Below, one piece after another: positions 7,815-15,904 of a DNA stretch of 64,000 nt; the first letter of the stretch is position 1, and each line of letters opens with the position of its first letter. The stretch is from Pollutimonas harenae (GTDB taxonomy: Bacteria > Pseudomonadota > Gammaproteobacteria > Burkholderiales > Burkholderiaceae_B): assembly GCF_004153685.1 (NCBI RefSeq), contig NZ_SDQD01000001.1, positions 62,001 through 126,000 on the forward strand, given 5' to 3'. Below the pieces are notes generated by a model that was not told where the DNA came from, searched no databases, and saw nothing but the letters and a program-made list of their open reading frames with translations. The position numbers and the translations under genes were made by a program.

Positions 7815-8612
7815 TCATGTCGCCTCGCTTGCCACCATCGTGAATGCATCACCGGCTTCGTCATAATCCCAGCGTTCGATTACACAACGACGTGTACTGC
7901 CATCGAAAGCATAACGAATGAGATTGATTGAGTTATTGGAGTCATGACGAATCCGGGACGACACGGCTGTGCCGGCCTGAACGGCCCAAACTGGGTGCGG
8001 CAAAGATGCGTCGATGTGATGGAGCCCACTCATGAACGGTCGATGGATATGGCCACCTAATATCAAATCGGCCCCCGCTTCTGCCCAGCTGCGGATGGCC
8101 TGTTGATGACCTCGCAGCAATTGCCCTTTATCGGCATCGTGCTGCACATAGACAGGTTGATGCGTCACTACAACACGCAGCTGATTGTGCCCCGCTTGTT
8201 GCAAGCGTCGGGCCACTCGATCAATCTGACGGGCGGATACCTCACCTTCGATATGACGATAACGACGCGTGGTCCGCACCCCAATCACCAGAATGGAAGG
8301 CGTGTCGAGAACCGGTTCAAGCTCCGGCCCAAAGGCGCGCTTGTAGCGAGCGTATGGCCAGAGCAGGCGGGAAACGATATCAAACAACGGCACATCATGA
8401 TTCCCCGCTATGACTAGCCTGGACGGAATGGCCAAGCGATCCAGAAAAGACGTAGCAGCAAAGAACTCAGCAGCCCGCGCCCGTTGCGTGATGTCGCCCG
8501 AAAAAATTACCACATCAGGCTTTTGTGCAAGCGAAAGCCGTTCCAGGGCACGCACGACCTTAGGTCTTTCGGTGCCGAAATGGGTGTCGGAGATGTGTAA
8601 CGCTACGTTCAT
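7815..8612 (-). CDS. Metallophosphoesterase (calcineurin-like, Icc/CpdA-like)
   Basis: 265 residues with the full dinuclear metal set: Asp9-x-His11 (SDTH), Asp40 (SGD), Asn71-His-Asp73 (GNHD), a THQP His and a GGHIH motif near residue 190. This is the class III phosphodiesterase pattern, as in CpdA, but also in UDP-diacylglucosamine hydrolase and other phosphatases. No signal peptide, so cytoplasmic. Its ATG overlaps the TGA of the upstream lipid kinase gene (ATGA), so the pair is co-translated. Pairing with a lipid kinase suggests a phospholipid or nucleotide phosphoester substrate, but this is inference. Confidence 0.85.
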   Translation of the reverse strand: MNVALHISDTHFGTERPKVVRALERLSLAQKPDVVIFSGDITQRARAAEFFAATSFLDRLAIPSRLVIAGNHDVPLFDIVSRLLWPYARYKRAFGPELEPVLDTPSILVIGVRTTRRYRHIEGEVSARQIDRVARRLQQAGHNQLRVVVTHQPVYVQHDADKGQLLRGHQQAIRSWAEAGADLILGGHIHRPFMSGLHHIDASLPHPVWAVQAGTAVSSRIRHDSNNSINLIRYAFDGSTRRCVIERWDYDEAGDAFTMVASEAT

Positions 8613-9628
8613 GCAGCGTCTGCATCCGGGTGGCGTTTAATGAGCAATAAAGGTTTGGGCGCTACGCGAAACTGGAGGGGCGTTTGCAGCCACATGATTT
8701 CTCCATCTGCAGCCACCTTGATACGGCGTTTGCTATGGCGGCCTTCGCCCTTTACTGGCCCAGCCTGGCTCGCACTGCGCTGCCTGCGCAACAAGCCAGA
8801 TGGCGCCACGACCAGGCTGCCAAAGCTGAACCCTGTGACATTATCTGCATCACCCAGGCGCCCCAAGGCACCGCGCACAGCCAGCCACAACATGGATAGT
8901 GTCCCAACGTGATTCACCGCAATCGCCGCGAGTTTTCCTTGCTCGAGTACTTCAGCTTCCCGCATGCCGACCTGCTCGAGTTGAAGACGATTGTTGCCGA
9001 TGAAGAGCGTCGTTACCCGAAGGTGGGCACGTTCACCCTCAGTGTCCACCTCTAAATTCAGATAACGATTATTACTCAAGGCCGTAACCAACGCAGACCA
9101 CATCGCAACAAGGCGGCTTCTGCCATAACGCTGTTTGAATGCTTCACGATCTTCGAGCAGGTCGGGATACAAACCAACACTGGCATTGACAAGAAACACC
9201 TTGTCGTTGACTAAGCCAACCTGCACAGGAGTTGGCTCGCCTTGCAACAAATCATCGAGTGCACCCGTGATTTCTTCAGGGATGCCATGTGTACGCCCAA
9301 AATAATTAAAGGTGCCCTGCGGAATCGCCCCGAACACACAGTCACTTGCCAAGGCCACACCAGCCACCGCATTGATGGTTCCGTCTCCTCCGACAGCCAC
9401 CACAATGCCATTTTTTGCAAGCGCCGTATCGACCGCTTCTTGTACGGTTGTAGCCAGATCATTGGGTTCACCAATAACAAACAAGCGAAATGTGCGCCCG
9501 ACCACTTGCATGGCGGATTCGATGGCCTGACGGGTTGTACTTGAATCATTGCCGCCCGAAGTGCCGTTAAGAACGAAAAACAAGGGGGGATTGCTGGACA
9601 TATGAGTGATCAAACGAACTCCCTGCAT
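8609..9628 (-). CDS. Diacylglycerol/lipid kinase family protein (DAGKc domain)
   Basis: 339 residues with a DAGK catalytic domain. The nucleotide loop Gly80-Gly-Asp-Gly-Thr84 (VAVGGDGTINAVAG) is followed by the conserved PQGTFNYFGRT segment, then a beta-sandwich C-terminal domain. Relatives include YegS and DgkB, which phosphorylate diacylglycerol or similar lipids at the inner membrane face. An alternative start is the ATG at 9601 (MSSNPPLFFV), which begins closer to the family N-terminus; neither start has a strong ribosome site. First gene of a two-gene operon with the phosphoesterase. Confidence 0.83.
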   Translation of the reverse strand: MQGVRLITHMSSNPPLFFVLNGTSGGNDSSTTRQAIESAMQVVGRTFRLFVIGEPNDLATTVQEAVDTALAKNGIVVAVGGDGTINAVAGVALASDCVFGAIPQGTFNYFGRTHGIPEEITGALDDLLQGEPTPVQVGLVNDKVFLVNASVGLYPDLLEDREAFKQRYGRSRLVAMWSALVTALSNNRYLNLEVDTEGERAHLRVTTLFIGNNRLQLEQVGMREAEVLEQGKLAAIAVNHVGTLSMLWLAVRGALGRLGDADNVTGFSFGSLVVAPSGLLRRQRSASQAGPVKGEGRHSKRRIKVAADGEIMWLQTPLQFRVAPKPLLLIKRHPDADAA

Positions 9629-9713
9629 CTCGGTGATATCCTGGATTTTAACGTATTGAGGCGAGGCCGATCACCCGCTTTCCAGCAGCACAGCCTGCAT
9701 GAACGGCCAGCAA

Positions 9714-9737
9714 CTAATTGCATATGCATGCAATTAG
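9714..9737. promoter_or_regulatory. Palindromic operator candidate upstream of the SMR genes
   Basis: A 24-bp palindrome with perfect 10-base arms CTAATTGCAT and ATGCAATTAG around ATGC, lying immediately upstream of the -35 element of the SMR promoter. A likely binding site for the MarR regulator encoded downstream. Confidence 0.55.
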
Positions 9738-9738
9738 A

Positions 9739-9767
9739 TTGACATCAAAAATATTCTTATTTAATAT
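9739..9767 (+). promoter_or_regulatory. Sigma-70 promoter of the SMR operon
   Basis: TTGACA (9739-9744), 17 bases, then TAATAT (9762-9767). This is a near-consensus promoter about 95 bases upstream of the first SMR gene, flanked on both sides by dyad elements. A strong promoter of this kind fits a tightly repressed efflux operon. Confidence 0.72.
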
Positions 9768-9780
9768 GCATGCACATGCA
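9768..9780 (+). promoter_or_regulatory. MarR-operator-like motif, copy 1
   Basis: GCATGCACATGCA just after the -10 element. The same pattern, GCATG(C/G)ACAT(G/A)CA, recurs at 10665-10677 upstream of the marR gene. A repressor bound here would block transcription start. Confidence 0.5.
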
Positions 9781-9860
9781 CTTATATAACAAGGTGATCT
9801 CAGTCCGCACCACAACCTGTTTGTGCACAGTCCATCCAACTACCCAAAAAAGGAACCATT

Positions 9861-10181
9861 ATGAGCTGGCTATACCTTGGAATTGCCGTGATTTTTGAGA
9901 TAGCGGTCGCCCTCTCCGCAGGAAATGCAAAAGGATTCACCCGGCTCGGGTGGACCATCGCCACACTCGTCAGCGGCGTCATAGCCACCTATTTTCTTAG
10001 CCTTGCGCTACTTACCTTCGATGTCGGCATTGGCTACGCCATCTGGACATCGGTCGCTGGCGTCGGGATTGTCGTCCTGGGTGCTTTGTTCTTTGGGCAG
10101 CGGCTGAACTGGAAGAAGGCCCTCGGAATTCTTCTCGTCATTGGTGGTGTCGTCGGCCTGCAACTCAGCAGCGTCGCATGA
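9861..10181 (+). CDS. Small multidrug resistance (SMR) family transporter, first subunit
   Basis: 106 residues, four TM helices, with the membrane-embedded Glu13 of TM1 (MSWLYLGIAVIFEIAVAL) required for proton-coupled antiport and the SMR signature GIGYAIWTSVAGVG in TM3. Length is typical of the EmrE/SugE family. It is followed 54 bases later by a second SMR gene, suggesting a paired heterodimeric transporter (YkkCD/EbrAB style) exporting cationic compounds or guanidinium derivatives. A short hairpin (10175-10193) spans its stop codon. A strong promoter and operator lie upstream. Confidence 0.9.
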   Translation: MSWLYLGIAVIFEIAVALSAGNAKGFTRLGWTIATLVSGVIATYFLSLALLTFDVGIGYAIWTSVAGVGIVVLGALFFGQRLNWKKALGILLVIGGVVGLQLSSVA

Positions 10182-10193
10182 AGTCTTCATGCG
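10175..10193 (+). other. Stem-loop across the stop codon of the first SMR gene
   Basis: CGCATGAAG and CTTCATGCG form a nearly continuous dyad centred just past the TGA stop. No T-run follows, so it is not a classic terminator. It may balance expression of the two SMR genes or stabilise the mRNA. Confidence 0.35.
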
Positions 10194-10235
10194 TACTGAT
10201 TTATTTAACTTTGCTTAACCTGAAAGGAACAGGAT

Positions 10236-10625
10236 ATGACTACAAGAAAACAAACAAGCCTTAGTGGCCGGCATGCATGGGGCATGTTGCTCTTGGCCGG
10301 AGCCTTTGAAATTGGGTATGCGCTCAGCGTAGGAAGCAGCCGGGCCTTTACAGTGCCGAGCTGGTCGATCGCTGCTGTCGTTTTCTTTCTGCTCACACTA
10401 TATTTTCTCAGTGCAGCCCTCCGAACGATTGACGTTGGGATAGCGTACGCGGTCTGGGCCGGTATCGGCGCAGTCGGTGCGGCGGCCTTCGGCAGTATCC
10501 TGCTCGATCAGGCTCTCACTGGCATACAAGTATTTTGGCTGGCGGTCATTATCGCTGGTGTCGTCTGGCTGAAGCTCGCTGACAGTACCAAGCTCCAGGC
10601 CGAGAAAAGCATCATTTCCTCGTAA
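10236..10625 (+). CDS. SMR family transporter, second subunit
   Basis: 129 residues, with an N-terminal extension of about 15 residues and a C-terminal tail compared with the first subunit. The conserved Glu25 lies in TM1 (LLLAGAFEIGYAL) and GIAYAVWAGIGAVGAA in TM3. Four TM helices are predicted. The unequal tails are typical of paired SMR proteins that insert with opposite topologies. Start ATG preceded by AAAGGAAC. In an operon with the first SMR gene and followed by a MarR gene. Confidence 0.9.
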   Translation: MTTRKQTSLSGRHAWGMLLLAGAFEIGYALSVGSSRAFTVPSWSIAAVVFFLLTLYFLSAALRTIDVGIAYAVWAGIGAVGAAAFGSILLDQALTGIQVFWLAVIIAGVVWLKLADSTKLQAEKSIISS

Positions 10626-10664
10626 ATGGGAGTGATGGACACCAGGGTCTTGCATTCTGACTTT

Positions 10665-10677
10665 GCATGGACATACA
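10665..10677 (+). promoter_or_regulatory. MarR-operator-like motif, copy 2
   Basis: GCATGGACATACA about 48 bases upstream of the marR gene, matching the 9768 copy at 11 of 13 positions. This suggests that the regulator controls both the SMR promoter and its own. Confidence 0.5.
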
Positions 10678-10724
10678 TCTGATAAGATGTTCTGCTAGTC
10701 GATCAACAGGAGTACAAGTCCTCA

Positions 10725-11135
10725 ATGTCCAGGAAAAGCGATTCATGGCTCAAACTGATTCAGGTCATCGCCAATGTCGAAACCGAACTTGGGAAGCTTC
10801 TACAAGCACAACATGGGCTTGGCCTCTCTGAGTATCGCGCCCTCGAAATATTGGCACGCTCACCGGATTCCGAACTGCGCATGCAAGAACTTGCCTCGCA
10901 TCTGCATCTGAATCAAAGTTCGGTCTCACGAATGGTCGAGCGTCTGGAGCGCGGTGGGTTTACCCTGCGCGACCTCTGCCCCGACGACAAACGTGGCGTA
11001 TATACAGTGCTTACCGACAAGGGACGAGCGCGTCTGGAAAGTGCGAAAATCGACTACGAAAAGGCTCTGGATGCTGCCATCAAGGAATATAGCTGCGAGA
11101 AACTGCTGGCAGTGAAACTCGTTAGTACTAAATAG
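10725..11135 (+). CDS. MarR-family transcriptional regulator
   Basis: 136 residues with the winged HTH of MarR proteins (MQELASHLHLNQSSVSRMVERLERGGF, then the wing DLCPDDKRGVYTVLTDKGRARL) between N- and C-terminal dimerisation helices. Located directly downstream of two SMR genes and bracketed by a repeated dyad motif, so it is probably their ligand-responsive repressor. Assignment to the family is firm; the ligand is unknown. Confidence 0.87.
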   Translation: MSRKSDSWLKLIQVIANVETELGKLLQAQHGLGLSEYRALEILARSPDSELRMQELASHLHLNQSSVSRMVERLERGGFTLRDLCPDDKRGVYTVLTDKGRARLESAKIDYEKALDAAIKEYSCEKLLAVKLVSTK

Positions 11136-11204
11136 GCGATACCCTCCAAAAACGTACAGACGGCATCCAACTGATTTCCATTGCTGCCGCCCGCACAAAA
11201 ACTG

Positions 11205-12176
11205 TCAAAGGCTCGCATGCATGTCGCGGAACAAACGCGGCGAGATACCGAAGCGACGTTCAAAAACATTGTTCAATCTAGCCGCCGGGAACAAGCCCAC
11301 TCGCGCAGCAACCGATTTAAGCGGCACCCCGCGTGTCAGCAGCAGGCGGGCTGCGTCCAGCCTCGCCGTCTCAACGAAACGGGCTGGTGTTGCACCTGTT
11401 GCTGCCACAAACTTCCTGTGAAATGTGCGTGCCGACAGGCCGGCGTGCTCCGACAAGACCGTCACATCCAATGGTGCGTCCAGATGAGCCTGGATCCATG
11501 CGATAAGATCGGCAAAGGGGCTGTCCGCTTTCGTCTGTGCTTGCAGCAACGAGCTGAACTGAGATTGATGGCCAGGACGACGAGCATAGAGCACCAGCCG
11601 CTTGGCCACCTCACCAACGATCGCCGCACTCAGATCGTAGGCCACCATGGCCAGTGCCATATCGATGCCGGTGGTCACGCCAGCAGAAGTCCAGTAGCGG
11701 CCATCTTCCACATACAGCGCCTCGGCATCGACATTCAGCGCGGGGAAGGCCTGCGCAAGCGGCGCACAGCCGTCCCAATGCGTAGCGACACGATGGCCGT
11801 CGAGCAAACCTAGCCCAGCCAGAATAAAGGCCCCGGTACAGATCGAGCCCAGACGCTTGGCCTGGTGAGCCAGGGCTGGCAGCGTCTTACGCAGGATGGG
11901 ATCTTCCATTGTTTGCAGCAAAGGCTCGCGCTCGGCTCCCACCACCAGCAAAGTGTCGACGGCCTGGACCGCTGCGTCGTCAAGACTACGCGTATGAACG
12001 ACCACCCCACTGCTGCTGGCAACCGGGCCACCAGCGGCCGAAGCCAGTTCGACGCTGTAGCACAACGGCTCCCCGTGCGCTGCCAGCGCCCGGTTGGCTC
12101 CGTTAAAGACTGCGACGGGCCCGGACATGTCGAGCAGTTCGAATTCCGGATAGACGATAAAGACAATACGGCGCAT
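11205..12176 (-). CDS. GlxA-type transcriptional regulator (DJ-1/PfpI domain plus AraC HTH)
   Basis: 323 residues from the ATG at 12176 (MRRIVFIVYPEFELLDMSGPV), the usual family start; longer in-frame starts add an unconvincing N-terminus. Residues 1-190 are a DJ-1/PfpI-like sensor domain with GSICTGAFILAGLGLLDG (Cys at the nucleophile elbow) and ATHWDG. The last 100 residues are an AraC-type double HTH (LSARTFHRKFVAATGATPARFVETARLDAARLLL). Divergent from a membrane-anchored DJ-1/PfpI protein across 95 bases, so the two probably belong together. Effector unknown. Confidence 0.88.
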   Translation of the reverse strand: MRRIVFIVYPEFELLDMSGPVAVFNGANRALAAHGEPLCYSVELASAAGGPVASSSGVVVHTRSLDDAAVQAVDTLLVVGAEREPLLQTMEDPILRKTLPALAHQAKRLGSICTGAFILAGLGLLDGHRVATHWDGCAPLAQAFPALNVDAEALYVEDGRYWTSAGVTTGIDMALAMVAYDLSAAIVGEVAKRLVLYARRPGHQSQFSSLLQAQTKADSPFADLIAWIQAHLDAPLDVTVLSEHAGLSARTFHRKFVAATGATPARFVETARLDAARLLLTRGVPLKSVAARVGLFPAARLNNVFERRFGISPRLFRDMHASL

Positions 12177-12271
12177 TGGCAGAAATTTACATATTTTTGG
12201 CATGCCTGACAACACGTACAAGAGTAAGCTGATCACCATGAAGCGTTTCCCTCGTCGTGTGGAGTCGAGCC

Positions 12272-13417
12272 GTGTCTATCCGTCATGTCCTGTGGTTTGT
12301 ATTGACCGTGCAGGCATTATTGCTGGCCGGGTTCGGTCTTTGGCTGCGTAGCCTGCCCATACCCGTCACGGCACAGGCGCAAGCTGTCCCCAAGGCAGAA
12401 ACACAGGCCATGCTGGCCGCCCTGAGACCACCAAAGCAGACACGGCCGTTGGTTGCGGTAGTGGGCCTTAATGAGGCCACCGAAACTACCGATTATCTCT
12501 TGACCACTGGGATCTTGCGCCGCGCCGATGTAGCCGACGTGCTCTTGCTTGCCACCGAAGCCGGGCCTGTACAGTTATACCCGGCACTGACCGTGCTTGC
12601 GGACCAGACCGTGGCTGAATTCGATAGGCGTTACCCCGACGGAGCCGACTATGTCATCGTGCCTGCCATGGGCCGCGACAACAACCCAACCGTCCTGGCG
12701 TGGCTGCGTGCGCAGGCAGACAAAGGTGCACTCATCATTGGCGTCTGCGCCGGGGCCAAGGTCGTTGCGGCTGCTGGACTGCTGGACGGCAAGCGCGCCA
12801 CGACGCACTGGTACTACCGCCAGGAGATGCTGAAAAGGCACCCTTCGATTACCTATGTACCGAACCGGCGCATGGTGGTGGACCACCGAGTTGCTACCAC
12901 CACTGGCGTCACGGCATCGATGCCCATGATGCTGGGCCTGATCGAAGCCATCAGCGGACCGCAAAAGGCGACAGCAGTGGCACACGATTTGGGCATGGCG
13001 CCATGGAACGCACGTCATGCAAGCGACGCTTTCCGATTCACACGCCCGTTCGCGACAACTGTGCTCAGCAACACCGTAGCCTTCTGGCGCCATGAGCAGA
13101 TCGATATCGCCCTGCACCCTGGCATCGACGCCGTGTCACTTGCACTGGTGGCCGATGCCTGGTCGCGCACCTATCAGTCGAAAGCCATTACCTTCTCTAA
13201 CGCCGACACCGCCATCAAAAGCCGCTATGGGATCCGCATCGTTCCAGATCAGCGCACTGCCACGCAGCACAAGCGTCCCGCTTTAGCGCTGGAACTCAAA
13301 CCCGCCAACGCATTGGACCGGACCTTGTCGGGCATTGCGACACGCTACGGAGAGCGCACCGCTGATGTCGTCGCCATGCAGCTTGAATATCCCGACTTCC
13401 ACTTACAGGAACCATAA
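12272..13417 (+). CDS. Membrane-anchored DJ-1/PfpI-family protein
   Basis: 381 residues from the GTG at 12272, chosen because GGAG lies seven bases upstream; a GTG at 12257 is an alternative. One N-terminal TM (VLWFVLTVQALLLAGFGLWL) anchors a DJ-1/PfpI domain at about 60-230 with IGVCAGAKVVAAAGLLDGKRATTHW, the Cys nucleophile elbow also seen in GlxA regulators. The C-terminal 150 residues have no family that I recognise. The domain resembles that of the divergent GlxA regulator, but the DNA-binding part is missing. Possibly a periplasmic amidase-like or sensor protein. Function unknown. Confidence 0.75.
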   Translation: MSIRHVLWFVLTVQALLLAGFGLWLRSLPIPVTAQAQAVPKAETQAMLAALRPPKQTRPLVAVVGLNEATETTDYLLTTGILRRADVADVLLLATEAGPVQLYPALTVLADQTVAEFDRRYPDGADYVIVPAMGRDNNPTVLAWLRAQADKGALIIGVCAGAKVVAAAGLLDGKRATTHWYYRQEMLKRHPSITYVPNRRMVVDHRVATTTGVTASMPMMLGLIEAISGPQKATAVAHDLGMAPWNARHASDAFRFTRPFATTVLSNTVAFWRHEQIDIALHPGIDAVSLALVADAWSRTYQSKAITFSNADTAIKSRYGIRIVPDQRTATQHKRPALALELKPANALDRTLSGIATRYGERTADVVAMQLEYPDFHLQEP

Positions 13418-13461
13418 GCAACCAAGCGCTGTTTTTTACCCCCTGCACCAAGGAGACATCC

Positions 13462-13905
13462 ATGTCCAGCACCATTCGCCTGCACCGCGTCATCGCTACC
13501 AAGCCCGACAAACTCTACCGCGCCTTCCTCGAGCCGGATGCCGTCGCAAGTTGGCTACCGCCTTTTGGTTTTCTCTGCACTGTTCATGAGCTGGATGCAA
13601 AAATCGGAGGCCGCCACCGGATGTCGTTCCGGAACTTTACGACAGGCAAAAGCGACGCCTTCGGCGGTACTTATCTGGAGCTCGTGCCCGGCGAGCGCAT
13701 CGTCTATACCGACAGCTTCGATGACCCGAACCTGCCCGGTGAGATGCGGGTCGCGGTGACCCTGACGGCGGTATCAGTTGGCACCGAGCTACACATCGAG
13801 CAGCAAGGTGTGCCTGATGTCATCCCGGCCGAGGCCTGCTACCTCGGCTGGCAGGATTCGCTCTTCAAGCTCGCCAAGCTCGTCGAGCCGGACATCAACG
13901 AGTAG
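13462..13905 (+). CDS. SRPBCC (AHSA1-like) domain protein
   Basis: 147 residues with a START/AHSA1 fold pattern: VIATKPDKLYRAFLEPDAVASWLPP at the start, GGRHRMSFRNFTTGKSDAFGGTYLELVPGERIVYTDSF in the middle, and a C-terminal helix (CYLGWQDSLFKLAKLVEP). Single-domain members are cytoplasmic ligand-binding proteins of mostly unknown function. Good ribosome site (AAGGAGACATCC). It follows the DJ-1 protein by 44 bases and is probably co-transcribed. Confidence 0.82.
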   Translation: MSSTIRLHRVIATKPDKLYRAFLEPDAVASWLPPFGFLCTVHELDAKIGGRHRMSFRNFTTGKSDAFGGTYLELVPGERIVYTDSFDDPNLPGEMRVAVTLTAVSVGTELHIEQQGVPDVIPAEACYLGWQDSLFKLAKLVEPDINE

Positions 13906-14094
13906 CCTTGACTGAATCAAGGCATGGAGGCAAATACCAGCGATAAAACATCCAGAATGTACGCATAGCGGTGCAGTTCCCAGACCCCAGGATCACTTTC
14001 GTGCCGGTCGATTATCGGGATCGCGACGAGCGTTGACGCAAAGGTACTCGGGAGACATCCGCTGCCATACGTGATGTCTCTATCTTGACTATCA

Positions 14095-14108
14095 ACCTAC
14101 TAGTAGGT
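14095..14108. promoter_or_regulatory. TetR operator candidate (perfect palindrome)
   Basis: ACCTACTAGTAGGT, a perfect 14-bp palindrome 13 bases before the start of the first TetR gene. Similar elements with a CTAC...GTAG or CTA...TAG core lie upstream of the second TetR gene and of both DUF4148 genes. The gap 13906-14094 holds no gene. Confidence 0.6.
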
Positions 14109-14120
14109 AACAATCAAGCC

Positions 14121-14684
14121 ATGAGTACCACCACCCGCGAACAACTTTTGGCGCATGCCCAAACTCTTATCAGGCAACGAGGCTACAACGGCTTCAGTTA
14201 CCGGGATCTGGCTGACCAAGTAGGGATCAAGACATCCAGTATTCATTATTATTTCCCTTCTAAAGACGACCTGCTCGCTGAAGCAATCGACAACTACGCC
14301 GAGCAGACAGCCAGTAAGTTACAAGGGATCGACCAAACGCTGCCTGCCTGCGAGCGCTTGAATCGCTATGCTGGGCTGCTCCATGGTTCGCCCACCGATC
14401 AGATTTGTCTGTGCGGCATGCTGGCCGCCGACTTCTCATCCTTAACTGACCGAGCGCGCCAGGCTGTGCAATCGTTCTACCGTACGCACGAATCCTGGCT
14501 GAGCAAAGTCGTTGCAGATGGCCAACGCGATGGTACTTTGGCGCGGTCCGAAGACCCCGCAGCGGCAGGGCGCTACCTGTTCTCGGCATTTCAGGGGGCC
14601 TTGATGAGCTCCCGTCTGTTTCAGACATCGGACCGTATACAAGACGTTGTGGCTTCGATGAAAGCGTCGCCTGGCCCGATTTAA
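14121..14684 (+). CDS. TetR-family regulator A
   Basis: 187 residues from the ATG at 14121 (MSTTTREQLLAHAQ). An earlier in-frame ATG would place the coding region over the palindromic operator. The N-terminal HTH GYNGFSYRDLADQVGIKTSSIHYYFPSKDDLL is nearly the same as in TetR B, which is convergent only 14 bases away, so the two are paralogues. The C-terminal ligand domain resembles YcdC/NemR-like proteins that respond to electrophiles, by general similarity only. Probably autoregulated through the perfect palindrome. Confidence 0.87.
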   Translation: MSTTTREQLLAHAQTLIRQRGYNGFSYRDLADQVGIKTSSIHYYFPSKDDLLAEAIDNYAEQTASKLQGIDQTLPACERLNRYAGLLHGSPTDQICLCGMLAADFSSLTDRARQAVQSFYRTHESWLSKVVADGQRDGTLARSEDPAAAGRYLFSAFQGALMSSRLFQTSDRIQDVVASMKASPGPI

Positions 14685-14698
14685 GGCGTGTCGACACG

Positions 14699-15262
14699 CT
14701 ACTGTCGGCTGAGCGCAGCCTGCAGCAAGTCGTTCATGCGCTCACTGTCATTGAACAGGCGCGCGGTGGCCAAGCTACCTTGCAGCGCTGCAAACATAGA
14801 GCGCGCTGCAATGCGCACATCACCGGGCATATCCAGGCTACCCTCTCGGACGCCTTGCTCCAGTACTTGGGCCAGCCAATCTTCATTGGCGCCATAAAAC
14901 CCTTGCAGCATTTTTCGTATGTCTGCGGGCAACGATGCCAGATCAGCCGCTAGTGCGGCAGCCAAGCAGATACGTTCGGTGTTACAGAAAGCCTGTCTGT
15001 GCATATCTACATAGGCACGCAACTTGACGTCGGCGCTTAGCCCGGTATCAATAGCTTGTATGGCGGCCAGCCAGCGTGCATGATATTGCTGCACGATTGC
15101 CAGCAGTAAATCTTCTTTCTGTGGGAAGTAATAGTGAATGCTGGAGGTCTTGATGCCGATCAGCGTAGCCAGGTCGCGGTAGCTGAAGCCGTTGTAGCCA
15201 CGCTCCTGGACCAGACGCTGGGCGTGTTGCATGATCTGTGTACGAGTGGTTTCGGTGTTCAT
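14699..15262 (-). CDS. TetR-family regulator B
   Basis: 187 residues. The HTH (GYNGFSYRDLATLIGIKTSSIHYYFPQKEDLL) is almost identical to that of TetR A, while the ligand domain has diverged but keeps CLAAALAADLASLP and a similar C-terminus. The near-identical recognition helix implies the same or overlapping DNA targets. Convergent with TetR A and lying just downstream of the DUF4148 pair on the same strand. A CTACC-T-GGTAG site lies about 10 bases upstream of its start. Confidence 0.87.
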   Translation of the reverse strand: MNTETTRTQIMQHAQRLVQERGYNGFSYRDLATLIGIKTSSIHYYFPQKEDLLLAIVQQYHARWLAAIQAIDTGLSADVKLRAYVDMHRQAFCNTERICLAAALAADLASLPADIRKMLQGFYGANEDWLAQVLEQGVREGSLDMPGDVRIAARSMFAALQGSLATARLFNDSERMNDLLQAALSRQ

Positions 15263-15271
15263 AATAAAACG

Positions 15272-15282
15272 CTACCTGGTAG
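15272..15282. promoter_or_regulatory. TetR-operator-like dyad before TetR B
   Basis: CTACCTGGTAG, a perfect dyad with a one-base centre, resembling the palindrome upstream of TetR A. Suggests auto- or cross-regulation by the paralogous pair. Confidence 0.45.
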
Positions 15283-15393
15283 TCGACGAGGTTCAAGAGT
15301 TCGTATTGAAAAAAACCAAGCGGACCGCCGGGCCGAAGCCGGACGGAGCCGCAAAGTGAAACATACGTTGTCCTTAGCCGCACGATGTGGCAG

Positions 15394-15762
15394 TCATGCT
15401 TCTGGCTCTGACAATTGTCCGGCAGCCTTGGCCGCATACAGCTCAGCCACGACTTCGGCGCGAGTTACTGTGCTGGGGTGGCTGCTAGCAATCGGATAGT
15501 CAAGCTCGCCGACACTCAGTTGCCCAGCAGCCTTGGCTGCGGCCAGCTCGGCCACAACCTGTTCACGGCTGAGCGAACGGGTCTGGCTGATGGCTATCGG
15601 ATAGTCGAGCTCGCCAACACTTAATTGTCCGGCAGCTTTAGCAGCTTGCAGTTCAGCCACGACTTGAGCGCGGGTCAGGGAATTCGTCTGTGCGTCTTGA
15701 GCGTAGGCAGTAGTGCCGATCAAGGAAGCGGAAATCAATAATAGAGAGGCAAGAGTTTTCAT
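15394..15762 (-). CDS. DUF4148 periplasmic protein, copy 1
   Basis: 122 residues: a signal peptide (MKTLASLLLISASLIGTTAYA) and three repeats of the DUF4148 unit, R(A/E)(Q/E)VVAEL.AAKAAGQLS, the first two followed by VGELDYPIA. DUF4148 proteins are short, repeated, exported and largely limited to Burkholderiales; their function is unknown. This is one half of a recent tandem duplication with the gene at 15905, differing at only a few residues (for example SLSREQ here against SLSRAQ). A TetR-like dyad lies about 45 bases upstream. Confidence 0.85.
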   Translation of the reverse strand: MKTLASLLLISASLIGTTAYAQDAQTNSLTRAQVVAELQAAKAAGQLSVGELDYPIAISQTRSLSREQVVAELAAAKAAGQLSVGELDYPIASSHPSTVTRAEVVAELYAAKAAGQLSEPEA

Positions 15763-15806
15763 GATGGGGCCTAATAAAAGTTAAAAGTGAGTAAAGATTT
15801 TTAGGT

Positions 15807-15820
15807 ATCTACCAATAGAT
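15807..15820. promoter_or_regulatory. Dyad upstream of DUF4148 copy 1
   Basis: ATCTACCAATAGAT has perfect ATCTA/TAGAT arms. Its core resembles the CTACTAGTAG core of the TetR A palindrome. It may be the operator through which the neighbouring TetR proteins act. Confidence 0.45.
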
Positions 15821-15904
15821 AGATTTATATAGAAAATAAAAAGCGGATTAAGTACTACGTGTTGAGGTGGGCAGTGATAGCTTCGTCACGAACCTGTTCG
15901 CGGC

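Larger units (their letters stand above)
15394..15826 (-). repeat. Tandem duplication unit 1 (DUF4148 gene with its promoter)
   Basis: The gene and at least 60 bases of upstream sequence, through the leader GATGGGGCCTAATAA and the dyad ATCTACCAATAGAT, repeat nearly unchanged at 15905-16335 with an offset of about 511 bases. This marks a recent segmental duplication including regulatory DNA. Confidence 0.8.
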
